Both the position numbers and the translations under genes were made by a program. A stretch of DNA of 64,000 nucleotides from Lepidostoma basale (Eukaryota; Arthropoda; Insecta; Trichoptera; Lepidostomatidae). Where the stretch lies: positions 930,001 to 994,000 of the forward strand of contig JAHDVF020000177.1 in NCBI GenBank assembly GCA_022606425.2, in the 5' to 3' direction. The notes beneath the pieces are model-generated. The model had not been told where the DNA came from and searched no databases. It saw only the letters and a list, made by a program, of their open reading frames with translations. This document shows positions 35,801 to 49,100 of the stretch, one piece after another (the first letter of the stretch is position 1; every line of letters starts with the position of its first letter).

Positions 35801-38800
35801 TGGGAAAATCCGAAGCCATCTTCGACGTTTTACTGTAGGCCTATCAAATTCCAGTTCGCATTTGACCATTGACTTTGTCAACCAAGAAAATGCGGCAATC
35901 AAGGAAGAAATACGTAATTTGGTTGCATCAAAATGCGGTAATTACGAAATTACTCATGAGCTGCACATGACAATGATAGATGGCAAAGTAGCTACTATTA
36001 TTACAGATACTCCATCCGCAGCAATTTTATATTATTTATTCCATATAATTCTTAGAAAGTGCAGGAATTTCCTTTAATGATTCATCAAATAAGTCATAAC
36101 GGTGAATTATTACCATAAAGAAGGTGTTAATAATTATTTATTTGTTTCGTATAATTCTTAAAAACTGCAGTAACGACTCATTCATAAAATAAATTATTAT
36201 GTAGCACTCCATTATAATAACATTATATTTGTAAGCATGGGTTTTCATACTTTAAAATGCAGTTTTTGGAGAATATTTAAAAAACTGGAGGTGATAGGCA
36301 ATTTTGGTTTTCTTATTTGTAATAAAGAAATAATTGTGCATCATAACCACCCAACCAAATCTTCTGGCAGAAACATTTGTTGTGTTGTGAAATAATTTTT
36401 TTTTTTTAAAGTTCAACTGCAATTTTACGCCAACCAAGCAAGTATATTGGAAAGAAAAAAATATGGACATAAAGTACTAATTACATACGTTAATATACAA
36501 AAAGTTTCGTTGCTAGCAATTTAAAATATATTGAGAAAAAAATATAATTCAATTTTACTCCATACATTTTTTTCGTTTGTATTTTTTTAAACCATGTTAA
36601 GCTCCAAATAACGAAAAGTTGAACATGACAAATATTGTTACAAATTAGATTTTCTACAGCAAGCAATTTTTTTCAAATCGAAATAATGACTTTGGTTCCT
36701 AAGTCCACTGTTTCCCAAATCCGGACCACTGTGAGACGGCGTGATGGTTAGTTAGTTAGTAAATTTTGGAACTAAAACACGTAAATATAGGTAAACGTAA
36801 TACATGTGAGGGTAATTGTTGGTATACAGGGTTAGAAAAACGAATAAAATATAGAATGGGTATACGAGTAGTAGATTAAATAGCCTGAGAAAAACCTTTT
36901 TAGACCTAAATTAAAATATAATAAACTCTAATATAATATAATATTATAAACCTTTTACTAATATTATATTTATAATATTATAAATATAATATTAGTAAAA
37001 GGATACGTTTTCAAATTTATGGATATGGAAGAAGCTTGAGAGATTCGTCATTACCTATATAAATCAAATCAAATAAAATCAGTTTATTTTATCAACAGAC
37101 ATTAAAAAAATATTTTTTTAGGCATCTATTGAGAACAGGCAAAATAATATATTGTGTATAGTATACTACCAGAAACGCATGAGAGATGGTTTAACATTTA
37201 ACTCTTCCCACCGGTGTCACCAGATGACTATGACTATATCTTCACTGCCTACTCTCGAAGATGAGAGATGATGGTTAGTTAGAATAAATAAGTTGTGGAT
37301 TCACATATGAATAATTTTATAAACATTGTATTTTCATAACACTTTTGCATTATTTCCATGTGCCCAAATCATCTTAATTACCCTTTTATAATTAAGTTAA
37401 TAATCTATAAAAATCAAGTCGTAATGAAGTAATAACAAATATATATTATATATAGATGGCTGTAAATATGGAGTTTTACGTAATCATACAAAGAATCAAT
37501 TAATACAAAAACGTCTTTGGTATTAATTAAAATGGTTTAATCATAGCAATAATAAAAAAAGTAACAAAGCTAATATGAAATAATGTAATATATTGACCCT
37601 TCTTGTCTCAGACAGTACTTCTGCCGGGACCTGGAGCGCGCCGCGCGCCGCCACGCGCTGCGCCACTTCGTGGAGGTGGGCGCCACGTGCGGCCAGTTCG
37701 TGAAGCTGCCGGCCGAGGAGGTGCGCGCGCTGCTGGCCGAGGACGAGCTGAACGCGCGCAGCGAGGAGGCCGTGTGGGACGCGGCCCTGCGCTGGGTGCA
37801 GCACGACGCGCCTGCGCGCCGGCACCACCTCGTCAGCTTCATGGCCAACATCAGGCTCGGCCTGCTCGACACGCAGGTCCGTCTCACTCTTACAACAATA
37901 TATAACGATCACGTGGTGGACTGCATAAGAGTTTTTTTTAAATGCGTATAATAATGTAAAACTAACTAACCATCACGGCGTCTCCCCAAAGGGGTAGGCG
38001 ACATAATGGACTGCCACACTTTTCTTTCCTGACATATTTCTCTCGATTCCTCGACATTCATACATCGTGTCATGCACGCGCGTCGATTTCTCTGACTCCT
38101 CACATGGCCGACATTCAATATTTGATTTATTTGATCGTGCCACGTTTTCCTCGGTCTTTCTCTATTTCTGGTTCCATTTAAATCGTTAAGATATATTTTT
38201 TTACCATTCTTTCTTCATTTATTCTTTCCATAAGTCCAAACCATCTTAATGATTCTTTCATTATTTTGTTCATAACACCATCATTCGCACCGCATTCACT
38301 TTTTATATTTTCATTCGACACTATCATACACAGAGTATCCACACATTCGTATAAGAGATCAAATTTCTACTGTATTTATTCTGCTTTCATCCTTCTTTTG
38401 CCAGTTCCATGCTTCGCTTCCATACATAAGGGTCGGTAGAAGAACACCATTGTGCACTGCCATTCTAGCATTTTTGGATAGGTTTTTATTTGCGATGACA
38501 ACTTAAATTTTTTTTTAAATGCGTAAAATAATATATTACTTACTTATACAGCCGATAGGCTTATGATCCGTACATATCAAGGCTTGTTAAGTCTCTTTTT
38601 TTAGAGATATTTACCTATTGATGAAGCTAGGACCCTCGTAAATTATATTGTAGTGTCATGTTTAAATTATTGTAATGGTATGTACGCTGGATTGCCAAAT
38701 AATCAATTTAGCAGAATACAAAGCGTATTCAATGCTGCTGCCCGATTGATTATGGGGCAATAAAAATACTGTCATATCACGCCGCACCTGAAGGAACTTT

Positions 38801-41800
38801 ATTGGCATAAATCCGAGAGCGAGTAAAATACAAATTTTGTTTGACAGTGTTTAAATCTCGACACCAGAGAGCGCAAATGAATATTTCGGACCCCATGCCA
38901 ACGGAAAGGCAACGTTCACTCCGATCAGTAGAAACAAATGCAAACAACATACCAATTCCAATCAGAGCGAATACAGCGAGTTTCTATGATCGTGCTTTCA
39001 GCGTTGCGGGTCCGTTGGCATAGAATGGCCAATAGCCATGATAGTGACGTTAAAATTAAGAAACTTCTAAAGACTGCACTGTTTGGTCAGTCTTTTCTTA
39101 GTACGCCCTTGGAGTAATTGATTTTATTAACGTAGCACTTAAAATATATGTCATCAAAATAATAATAATTATTATAGGCCTCCTCCATACTTCACCAGAT
39201 ATTCTATATTTTGCATTCGGTGACCAGAAATATTTTTTTTGCATATATATACGTATTCCCATTTGAAAAATAATACTGTATCATGTATGCGAATAAAGAA
39301 TTGCAATTTGCCTCCCTAGAACGGATTACTCCAGTTGGGAGGTATTAAAATCATGTACTTGGTATATGATCAATACTTCTTCTCAGAACGCCATGTCAGA
39401 TCTCCAAAAGGCGGCTATAATGATCGATAGATAAATAAATGTCAAGTACAATCACCCTCTTTTAGCCTTTTCCAGCCAATATTATTTATAGCGAGGAAAA
39501 CGTGGCACGATCAAATAAATAAAATATTGAATGTCGACCACGTGAGAATATAAGTATTTCAGGCAAGAAAAGTGTGGCAGTCCAATCTTTCTGCCTACCC
39601 CTTCGGAGAAACGGCTTGATGGTTAATTAGTTAGTTAGTTATTTTATTATTTATTGTATATTGTCCTCACATTTTTCAGTCTAAATAAATATTTTTACTG
39701 ATTACCGGTTTCGGTTATATGTGTATCTTTATTATGGTTCAGAGATCGCCCTGACGAAGTTACGGATACTCTCGAAACCGATCGGCAATATGGGTTATTG
39801 GTGTCTCATTTTTTTATTAAGTTAAACAAATGCAAACAAAATATATAAAAAAGTAATAAATAATAATAATAGTGTATAAAATAAAGTTATGTATCATTAT
39901 TGTCTCCCTCATCTACGCTGAATTTTTTTTTGAAATTACGCACGTTCAGGTAGAGGAAATTAATATGACTAAAATGCTTACTTTAGTTGTCGCAAATCCG
40001 GAAACATAATTTAAAAGTTGTATTCAGGTGTTTCTGGAGAAGGTTAAAAATCACCCGTACGTGGCGGGCAACGAGGCCTCGCGGCCCATTATAATCGAGA
40101 CGCTGAAGTTCATGTACGACCTGGAGACCATCGGGCAGCGCGACGGAGAAGTGGCCACCCCGCAGCTAGCCCGACCACGTGTGCCGCACGAGGTTCTCTT
40201 CGCCATCGGAGGCTGGAGTGGCGGCTCGCCCACCGCCTTCATCGAGACCTACGACACCAGGGCTGATCGCTGGATCAAGGTGATAAAAAAATCTTCTTAT
40301 TACCTAAAAATACCTTGCTTCCACTACAATACAAATTTATGAATACTGTTCTTATTATTTCGGAAGAAACTTGAGTTTGGTTAGGTATGTGTTTTGGAGC
40401 CCATAAGTTACAAGATATTCAACTATGCTAGAAAGGATCAAACATTCACTACACAAGAGAGTATGGAAGCTATTCATGACTACATTGTAGGATAATGTTT
40501 GTGTCTCCGACCGGTTTCGACACGCAGAAGATGGCAGCGAGCTTGGATTAATAAAAAAATATATATTAAATTTGATAATTTATAGAGCGCCATTTTTATG
40601 AATTACTCATCTCAAGGGCGCTGGAAAATAAAGCTTGATATAGCGCCTAATAAAACTTGATATAGGTATCAGAAGATGGCAGCGAGCTGCCGAAGCCGGT
40701 CGAAGACACAAATATTAGTAGATTTAAACTAAACATACGTTTTAAAAAGATTTTTTGCTATTATTTTTTATTTACATTGTAGTTGACTGAATATTTTCTT
40801 TCCTTTATAAAAATGGATTCTCATTTATAGTAATCCATTTGTTAAGAACTGACCAGAGTTGATACAAATATATAATTTACCGGTATGCAGAATATACATG
40901 GCTGTAGTGATGCCAGTAAAAAAAATTATTTAACATGATTCATTTGGGCATCCACATTTTGTATAATTCAATGTCCAAGAAAAAAAATCGTCTTAATTCT
41001 ATAGTGTTCTAGTTTTTGAGTATTGGAACCTACTTTTGCTACTGGTTTTATGTGTTTTCTCGATATTGACGACTTCATAATTTAAATCGTGTTCTGTCAA
41101 AATATTTTTTATTTTTCCATTTCATTTATTTATTTAGGATAACAAACAGCAATTGTAATGCGTATATAAATAACATATAGAAACAATAAAATAATGCCAA
41201 TTTCATGATAAAAACAGTTAACAGAACATACAATTGTAATGAATTGGAATCAAAGTTGAACTTAATAAAAAAGTTTAATAATAATAATAAAATAATAAAG
41301 TAACATTATAGAGTTATACATTATAGTTTTTTTATACTTTTAGTACGAATATGATAAAAATATGTCAAGGTGTATACATAGATTCATAAATAGGTGACTT
41401 CGCGTAATATTTGAGACCTTATGGCTCAAGATAGCGCCTTAGTATCAATCGTATTATTAGTTAAACACAACGTCATTTATTGCAATGAGTAAAAAAGGTT
41501 ACTCATCATACTAAGTTCTTGTGCGTATGACGTGAAATGGTTTAACTTGTATTGACATAATAACTTTGCTCAAGGTGGAGGAGGTGGACCCCGCCGGCCC
41601 GCGCGCGTACCACGGCACCGCCGTCATAGGAAACTGCATCTACGTCATCGGAGGCTTCGACGGCAGCGACTACTTTAACTCCTGCCGCTGTTTCGACGCC
41701 GTAAGCAAGACGTGGAAGGAGGTAAACATCCCAAAGTGAAACGTTCTGTTTGCTTTCGATATTCGTCATTTCCCACGCCTGAGTGCTACAAGTGTGAATT

Positions 41801-44800
41801 TGCTCCGTCAACAATAATCGTCAGTGCGTAGGTTTTTCGTCGATTCACAATGAGCACAACTAATTTATCTTCCAACTGGCGGTAACGTCATTTCTTCGAA
41901 ACTATGTTATATATGTAAATAAGATGAATCGCATTGCTAATCTACTTTGCCGTGCTGGCTATTTTAATATAGCACACAGTGTAATATTTACCCGTCAATT
42001 TTCCGTTTTCTACGATGTTCAAAATACATATTTACTATTTAAACAGTGCTAATTAATAACGTTTAACAAAAACTGGTATTTCTAAAACCTCTAAAAAAGT
42101 TAAATATAATGTGAAACCATAAAAAAGGTTTATTTGAATTGGAAGAAATTTGACAAGTAACGTCACAAAAACCACGAATGATACGTAACAGAGCCTTTCC
42201 AAATAACCATTGAGGATAGAGCGCTCGTCCGTTACGGATTTCTCGTCCTGCTATTTAGCGTCGATATATTTTTTTATGTTTTTGAAATGTCTGTTCCAAA
42301 ATTTATCTCTGTGATTATTGCATACATTTCAAATAAATGTTACGATGCAAGGAAGTTGCCTTTAGATGTGGTGTTACTAAAACCATAGCAACCGGTGCCC
42401 CTGGAAATTGCACAAAATGTGATAATACCTTTATTTCGCTATCGATATAGTCGTTGATTGAAAACAAATGTGATCTGTTCAAAAATGACATATTTAAACT
42501 TTTTTTACATCTGTATTTTACAGCAATCTCGTGGTCAGCATTTAAAGTAAATGAATAATACGAAAACGAACTATTATAAACACTCTTCAAACTTCTTTAT
42601 AGAAACATATGAAATATCCGCCGGAAATATATATCGCCGGAGCTTCTTCAGGGTGAGAGGGCTTACTCTCTGACGAAGCTCCGGCGGCAGCGAATCCGGT
42701 TGGTGTTATCAAATTAAGTGGTTCAGATACAAATAAATACTAAAAGTGTATTATTATATTATTATATATAATAATGTCACACCACAAATTAAATGATTCA
42801 TACGAAAGTTTAAAAAAATATTGTGTCACATTTATTTTCAAAAAATTATTCCACGTAATTACAATAGTAATTATATAAAAAATCATAATATTAATAGTAA
42901 TAAATCATTTTGTATTCTCGTTTTTTCGTTCATTCTATATACATATATTTCGTATGAAGCACTTAATTTGCGGTGTGGCATTATCAAAAATAATATTCAA
43001 ACATTTTACTAGTTTTTACACCACTTTATTTTTGTCAAAACTACCCGGTTTCACCGGAGCTTAGCCAGGGTTACAAAATTAGGTGATTTATATTGTTAAA
43101 GTGCAAAAAATAAACGATTATTTTGTAACCCTGACGAAGTTCCGGCTGGAGCAAAACCGGTTGGTTTTGTCAAAAATAAAGTGGTGTAAAAACTAGAAAA
43201 AGTGTATTAATATAATTTATTTAAAAAAAAATTTGCAAGACAATTATTTTGGACAGTGTTCAATAGTAAATGTACGATGTTGCTTTTTTATTTTTTATTA
43301 TTATTATCTAAGAAATTCCAAATATTAAATTTAATCTAAAAGATGCATTGTAATTTTAATATCTTCCTAATTTTACGATTTATAATGATATCCTTAATTC
43401 ATGGCCCTTTTTTTGCTAGTCATTATCAACATCATCGCCATATCGTAGTCGCTCATCATCGTTGTGCATGTGCCTCAGGTAGCTCCGATGAACGCGCGAC
43501 GCTGCTACGTGTCCGTAGCCGTGGTGGGCGAGGCGCTCTACGCCATGGGCGGCTACGACGGTCACCACCGCCAGCGTAGTGCCGAGCGGTACTGTCGCAA
43601 GACCAACCAGTGGTCGCTGGTCCCCAGCATGAATGCTCAACGTTCCGATGCCAGCGCCTGCACCCTGGACGGTGAGACAACCAACCAAATTTACATTTAA
43701 AAATATTTAGTCTGACACTTTTACGAATAACTTAAACCCTTCATTTCATGATTGATTTAACTTGAAAACAAATCGAATATTTGTATGTATCTATTGCAAA
43801 ATAGAATACGAGAAAATTAAAGAAGAACTTTTTTTTGTATATTTATATACCTATTCGTTTATTATATGAAAAAATTGATCATTTTTTATAATATATTTTA
43901 TTGTTACGTAAAATAAATGATTGACCACTCACTTGGCAATGTAACTATTTATTTGAAAATATTTTTTTTATATCTTAAAATGTGTCTATTAAACTGAAAG
44001 TAATCGTAGCAGGTCAACCATCAACTTAATATCAAAGTAGAATGAATATTAAAACTCTTTAACTGTTTGCACATTAAAATGTTGAATCTTTAAAAGATTA
44101 TAATATTATTTGAACATTTTGGGTAGCCTTTTCTTATAATATAATCAAATTACACTCTGACCTATATTTTTAACAATCAATATGTAACAAATTAAAGTTG
44201 TAAAGAATTAAAAAAATGCTCGGTTTATGGTATGTCACTATTGTGTGTCACACTTAAAAGTTTAAAAAAAAGTGGAGTCATAAACGAAATCTTAAATAAA
44301 AATAAAAAAAATGCGTTGGCTTTTGAAATGACCAACATTTAATAACGATAATTTAGTCGAATATTGTACTCGTATGTATGCGAGTATCCCGAGCACCTGT
44401 GAGCCGCGGGATGTCGTGTCGAACATAAACAATTCTGAACCCTGTCTCCCGCAATGGTCATTCCCTTCATAATACTAAAGCCCCGCCACGGGTAATAACG
44501 AACTGTGTCCGAAAAGCAAAACGGTAGCATAATTTCATTAAATTGTCCTCCCATTGCCATGCTATCGTATTATCATCCTCTCGTATGCAATAATTGCGTA
44601 TCTCGTTTCTTTATTGTAAAGCGAAAGAAAATAAACCAGATTTACACACGCAAAAACATTCACAGAGCTTAAATTAAAATTTATTTTCCCTGTCAGTGAT
44701 TATATTTTTTTTACGGAAGCAAAACGGTTTACAGTTTGGTGATGGGCGCTTCTCCGGCAATGGGTAATTATTTCGGTGAAACATGTTTTGGTTTTGTAAT

Positions 44801-46101
44801 TTGCAAGGCAAAATCTACATAACCGGTGGCTTCAACGGCCAGGACTGTATGAGCAGCGTGGAGGTGTACGACCCGACCACCAACCAGTGGACCAACATCG
44901 CCCCCATGAACTATCGCCGCTCCGGGGTCTCCTGCATCTCCTATCACGGGAAGGTGAGTCATTTCAACACCCCTAAGCGCAACCTATTTACCAAGCAGTC
45001 ATAGAACACCGATTTTTTCAACTGCGTAAAACATTCATAATAAATTTACCCTCTTATCAATATCAAACTTTCATACATCAAAACTCATACATTTTTAAAT
45101 AAAAATATGTCCTCCAAAGAAATACATAAAAATTCCAATAAATGAGAACATATTCTAATCAATACATTGAATAAATATTTTTACAAAAGTAAGAAAGTTC
45201 AAATCCTGAAAAAGACACACGAAATTATGCTAATCTTTTAAGTAAATAATAATATATAACACAATTTCACATTTTAAAATTTTCATTACACAGTAGTTTT
45301 TTTTTAATCGAACTCATTCATAATTTTAATAACGTTAAATTTAAATCGATAAAATAAGATAATCTTAGTTCGCGGTTTTCCTTGCTGGTTTTTACGTATA
45401 TGTAGTATCTACTATAGGGTTAAGGTTTTTCCGACCAATAAACATTGTTATTCAATAAACAATGTTTTTCCAGAATATATAATATCATTGTGAGAATTTA
45501 TATCGATATCATATTTTGTTATGCATTCTTTTCTATTCGGTTATTTTGTTTTGTTATTTTTTATATTGACCATGACAATAAGCAATACAAATTTAATATA
45601 AAAATGCATTTTTAATTAAGTCAATTAATAATAAAGCAAATTATTTCATATCTCAATTGATTTTATTGTTTATTGAATAATGAATAAAACTCAATATTAA
45701 ATTATTAATATAAATGAAAAGGTCTGTCTATAGATTTTATTGTAGTACACATTTTTGATAATACCTTAAAAAACGAAACAAATCTACAATTACTTCTAGA
45801 ATACAGACGTTTTCATTCGTACTTTCATGGTCTCTACGGATGCTTTATTCAATATCCATGATTAACCATTTTTTTCAACTTATTTTATGTTCTCCATTAA
45901 TTTATAATATGATTCCAAAATACAAGATTTTTAATGTTTACATGTGTATGTATGGCATTTGAATTTTTTTTACCATTAATTTAGAAAAGCACACAAAGCG
46001 GTTCGTTATTATTGTTCTATAACGCGCCAAGCTAAAAAAAGTTAGACTAAAGAAGCACTTTTTGTTAATAAACATTTTAAATGACATTACTAAGTAAATA
46101 T

Positions 46102-46132
<31 letters not shown>

Positions 46133-49100
46133 TTTTGTTGTTGACGGAATTAATTCCAATACATTATTCATAATACAGATAAGTTACTTAAATCTAGGAA
46201 CATTTTAAAACAGTAACAGTAAACAATTAGCCTAGGACAAGTTAAGAGGATGATCTGGAAGAGAGTAAAGAAGAAAGTTTCATAGATATGTATACCAGAG
46301 ATGAGCAACAAGAACACGACTGCAATTAGCTAACGACATATTTGATTATATTGTGGAAGGATTACAAGGTACAAGTAGTCTCAGTGACAAACAAATAGTA
46401 AAATCTGAATCTGGTTTAGACAATTTAAGGGTTTGATGGAGGTCGATATTTTTTAAGTTTAGACAAAAAAGAATTTAGATTTAATCCAAAAAAATCTAAG
46501 TCTTGACAACAGTTTACAAGTCTAGTCATTCTAGGTATAGGTGCATTATATCCGTAGTTTGTTTTATGGAGATTTTCGTGAAAAAGTTTAATTTGCCTTA
46601 GATTCCGGGTGGGTACATTGAATTTTATATTTTCGAGAAGACAGGGTGCATCAAAGTATGAGTTTATTATTTTAAAAAAGGAGATTAAATCATTTTTATT
46701 TCTGCGATCAACTAATGGTGAAATATTTAGTAGCTTTTCCAAGTCAGAATAGGAGTAATCTTCTCTGTCAAGTCTGAGCATTCGACCAATTTTCCTTAGA
46801 AAACGATGTTGTACAGACTCAATATTAGAAATGTGAATTTCATAGTATGGGGACCAGACTACTGAAGCATATTCCAAGTGTGGGCGAACTAGGGCGCAAT
46901 AGAGTGATTTGAGGGTGGAAATGTTTTTGAAGTCGGATGAGATTCTATTGATAAAGCCCAGTCTATTGATAAAGCCCAGTATAGTATTAATATAGTAGAT
47001 TATTTTATAATCCATTGTTTTGTCCGACACACTTCGACATTATCAAATGTTTTAATTTTGAAACACTGTTATTAAAAAAATATCAATCACATGGAATTAA
47101 ACTAAATATACTCGTATATTACAGGGGATTTTAAAAAAAATATTTTTTTATTCATTATTTACTGTTATTAAACGTTCGTAAAAACTTATTGTATGTAACA
47201 CCCGTTGACGCCAACATAGAGAAACAGCCATCTCAAAATTAAAACAAGACAATTTTATGTTTTAATGTAATAATTTATTACCTTAGAATGAATATGATAA
47301 AAGTGATTGACAAAAGCTATATTTACTCCTGACGATGGAGGAGGTTACGTCCGAAACATGTGGTGTATAATATTTTTCTTTTGTAAACATATTTAATAAA
47401 CACAGTGTTTAAAATTCTCCTTCCAAAATGACTTAAGTGTATTTCATTGTTTGCATATCTAATTCTGCATTTTCATTTACGTATGTCCGACTAAAATGTT
47501 TATGAAAGGATGTCTCGACCCCAGCATGTTTGATCGTTTTTCGAGCTGGTTGTTCATTTTTAGGTTTACGTAATAGGTGGCTTTAACGGCGTGTCGCGCA
47601 TGGCCTCGGGCGAGGTGTTCGAGCCCGCCACGGGGCTGTGGGCTCCCGTGCCCGACATGTACAACCAGAGGAGCAACTTCGCCATAGAGGTGATCGACGA
47701 CATGATCTTCGCCATCGGCGGGTTCAACGGGGTCACCACTACGCCGCACGTCGAGTGCTACGACGAGAGGACGAACCAGTGGTAAAGTTTTTACTTAACT
47801 CACTAACTAACCATCACACCTTTTCCCCGAAGAGGCCTTCTTCTTCTCTTGTTGCAATCCTGGGCATTGGATTGAAGCAATGGTCTGCAAAGATCTGCAT
47901 CTCAACAAACCAATAAACCAAGGTGACTGAGGTGGCTCTGAAGATGGGCAAGCTAAAGTGGCGATGAAGAGACCGCGTACAGGATTCCGCAGAGTTGGAC
48001 GTCTCCCTGCCCGATGGACCGACGATCTAAAGAGGATTGCTGGACATTGATGGATGGGAGCTGCAATGGACAGGGGGCGGTGGCGTGCTTCGGGAGATGC
48101 ATCTCGTTCTACACTCTGTTCCATCTTCCGCAGCCCTTTTCATCTCCGCGTATGAGGCGCAGCTCATTTCCTCACAAATTTGTTCCAGGTATTCTCATCG
48201 AGGACGTCCTCTGGAGTTCGTCTCTTCAATCATCTTCACCATTCAGTCAATTTACACACCGTACCATCTTAGATTTCTTCTAGCTGTCTTTTAGTTTCTC
48301 TGAGATTTTCCTCATTCCGATCAATAGGGTTACTCCGCCCGCCTATCTAAGCATCTTCAGACTCGGCCCTGTTGATTTTGAGTGGCTAGCACTATACAAC
48401 CGTAGGTCATGGCTGAAACCACAGTCGCCTTGTACACCTTTCCCTTTACGTGGACTGACATTGGTTTGTTGCAGAATACTCCTGACAGATTTCGCCATTT
48501 CTTCCATTCGGTATGTACATACGAGTATACGAGTATAAAACAATTATCATACGAGTATATATGATTAATGACTAATTTCGAAAAACATAAATGCGCTTTG
48601 AAAGGAAACATCACACCACCGGATGAGTTAAGTTTTTTTTTTATGAATGTGGAACCGTAATGTTTAATTGCATTTTTTGTAGTTTTAATTCGTTATCATT
48701 TTTATATTTTATATCGATGGGTAAATCCTTTAAGTTTACATTGATATGACCAATTTAATCTTGGTTTTAAAATTTTATTTCTGATTTTGGCATTATAAAC
48801 AAATCTATTTTTAGAACTACATATATAAAATGTATTCGTCAATACGCATCTATCTTAGACGACAATTTTAGGAATAGCTAGTAAATGATTATTTTATCCG
48901 ATATGATGTAAGAATGCATTTAATTAGTTATTCAGAGTGGTAATCTAAACTATGGAAGAACACTCTTCTTAATAGTATGATGCAATTTATTTTGCAGTTT
49001 CATATGTTGATTGACTTAATGTCACGATATTTGGCGTATTCTCTTTAATTTTTTGCAGCCTTCTGTACAGCAAATAGTATCTTACAAAGTTATTTTCGTA

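Larger units (their letters stand above)
33744..36733 (+). mobile_element. Transib-type DNA transposon derivative
   Basis: A 2,990-bp element whose two ends read CACAGTGGTCCGGATTTGGG inwards. CACAGTG equals the consensus heptamer of V(D)J recombination signals and fits the CAC-starting ends known for Transib. The 5-bp AGACG duplication also fits. Inside, a + strand gene codes the N-terminal part of a RAG1/Transib-like transposase. The element is bounded by 706-bp inverted arms, far longer than usual for the superfamily. It lies in KLHL10 intron 2 and is too damaged to encode a working transposase. Confidence 0.85.

Noticed and set aside
37541..37912. Open frames antisense to or out of frame with KLHL10 exon 3, and similar ones at exons 2, 6 and 8
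   Set aside because: Shadows produced by high GC in the real exons; the sense frame alone matches the Kelch-like family.
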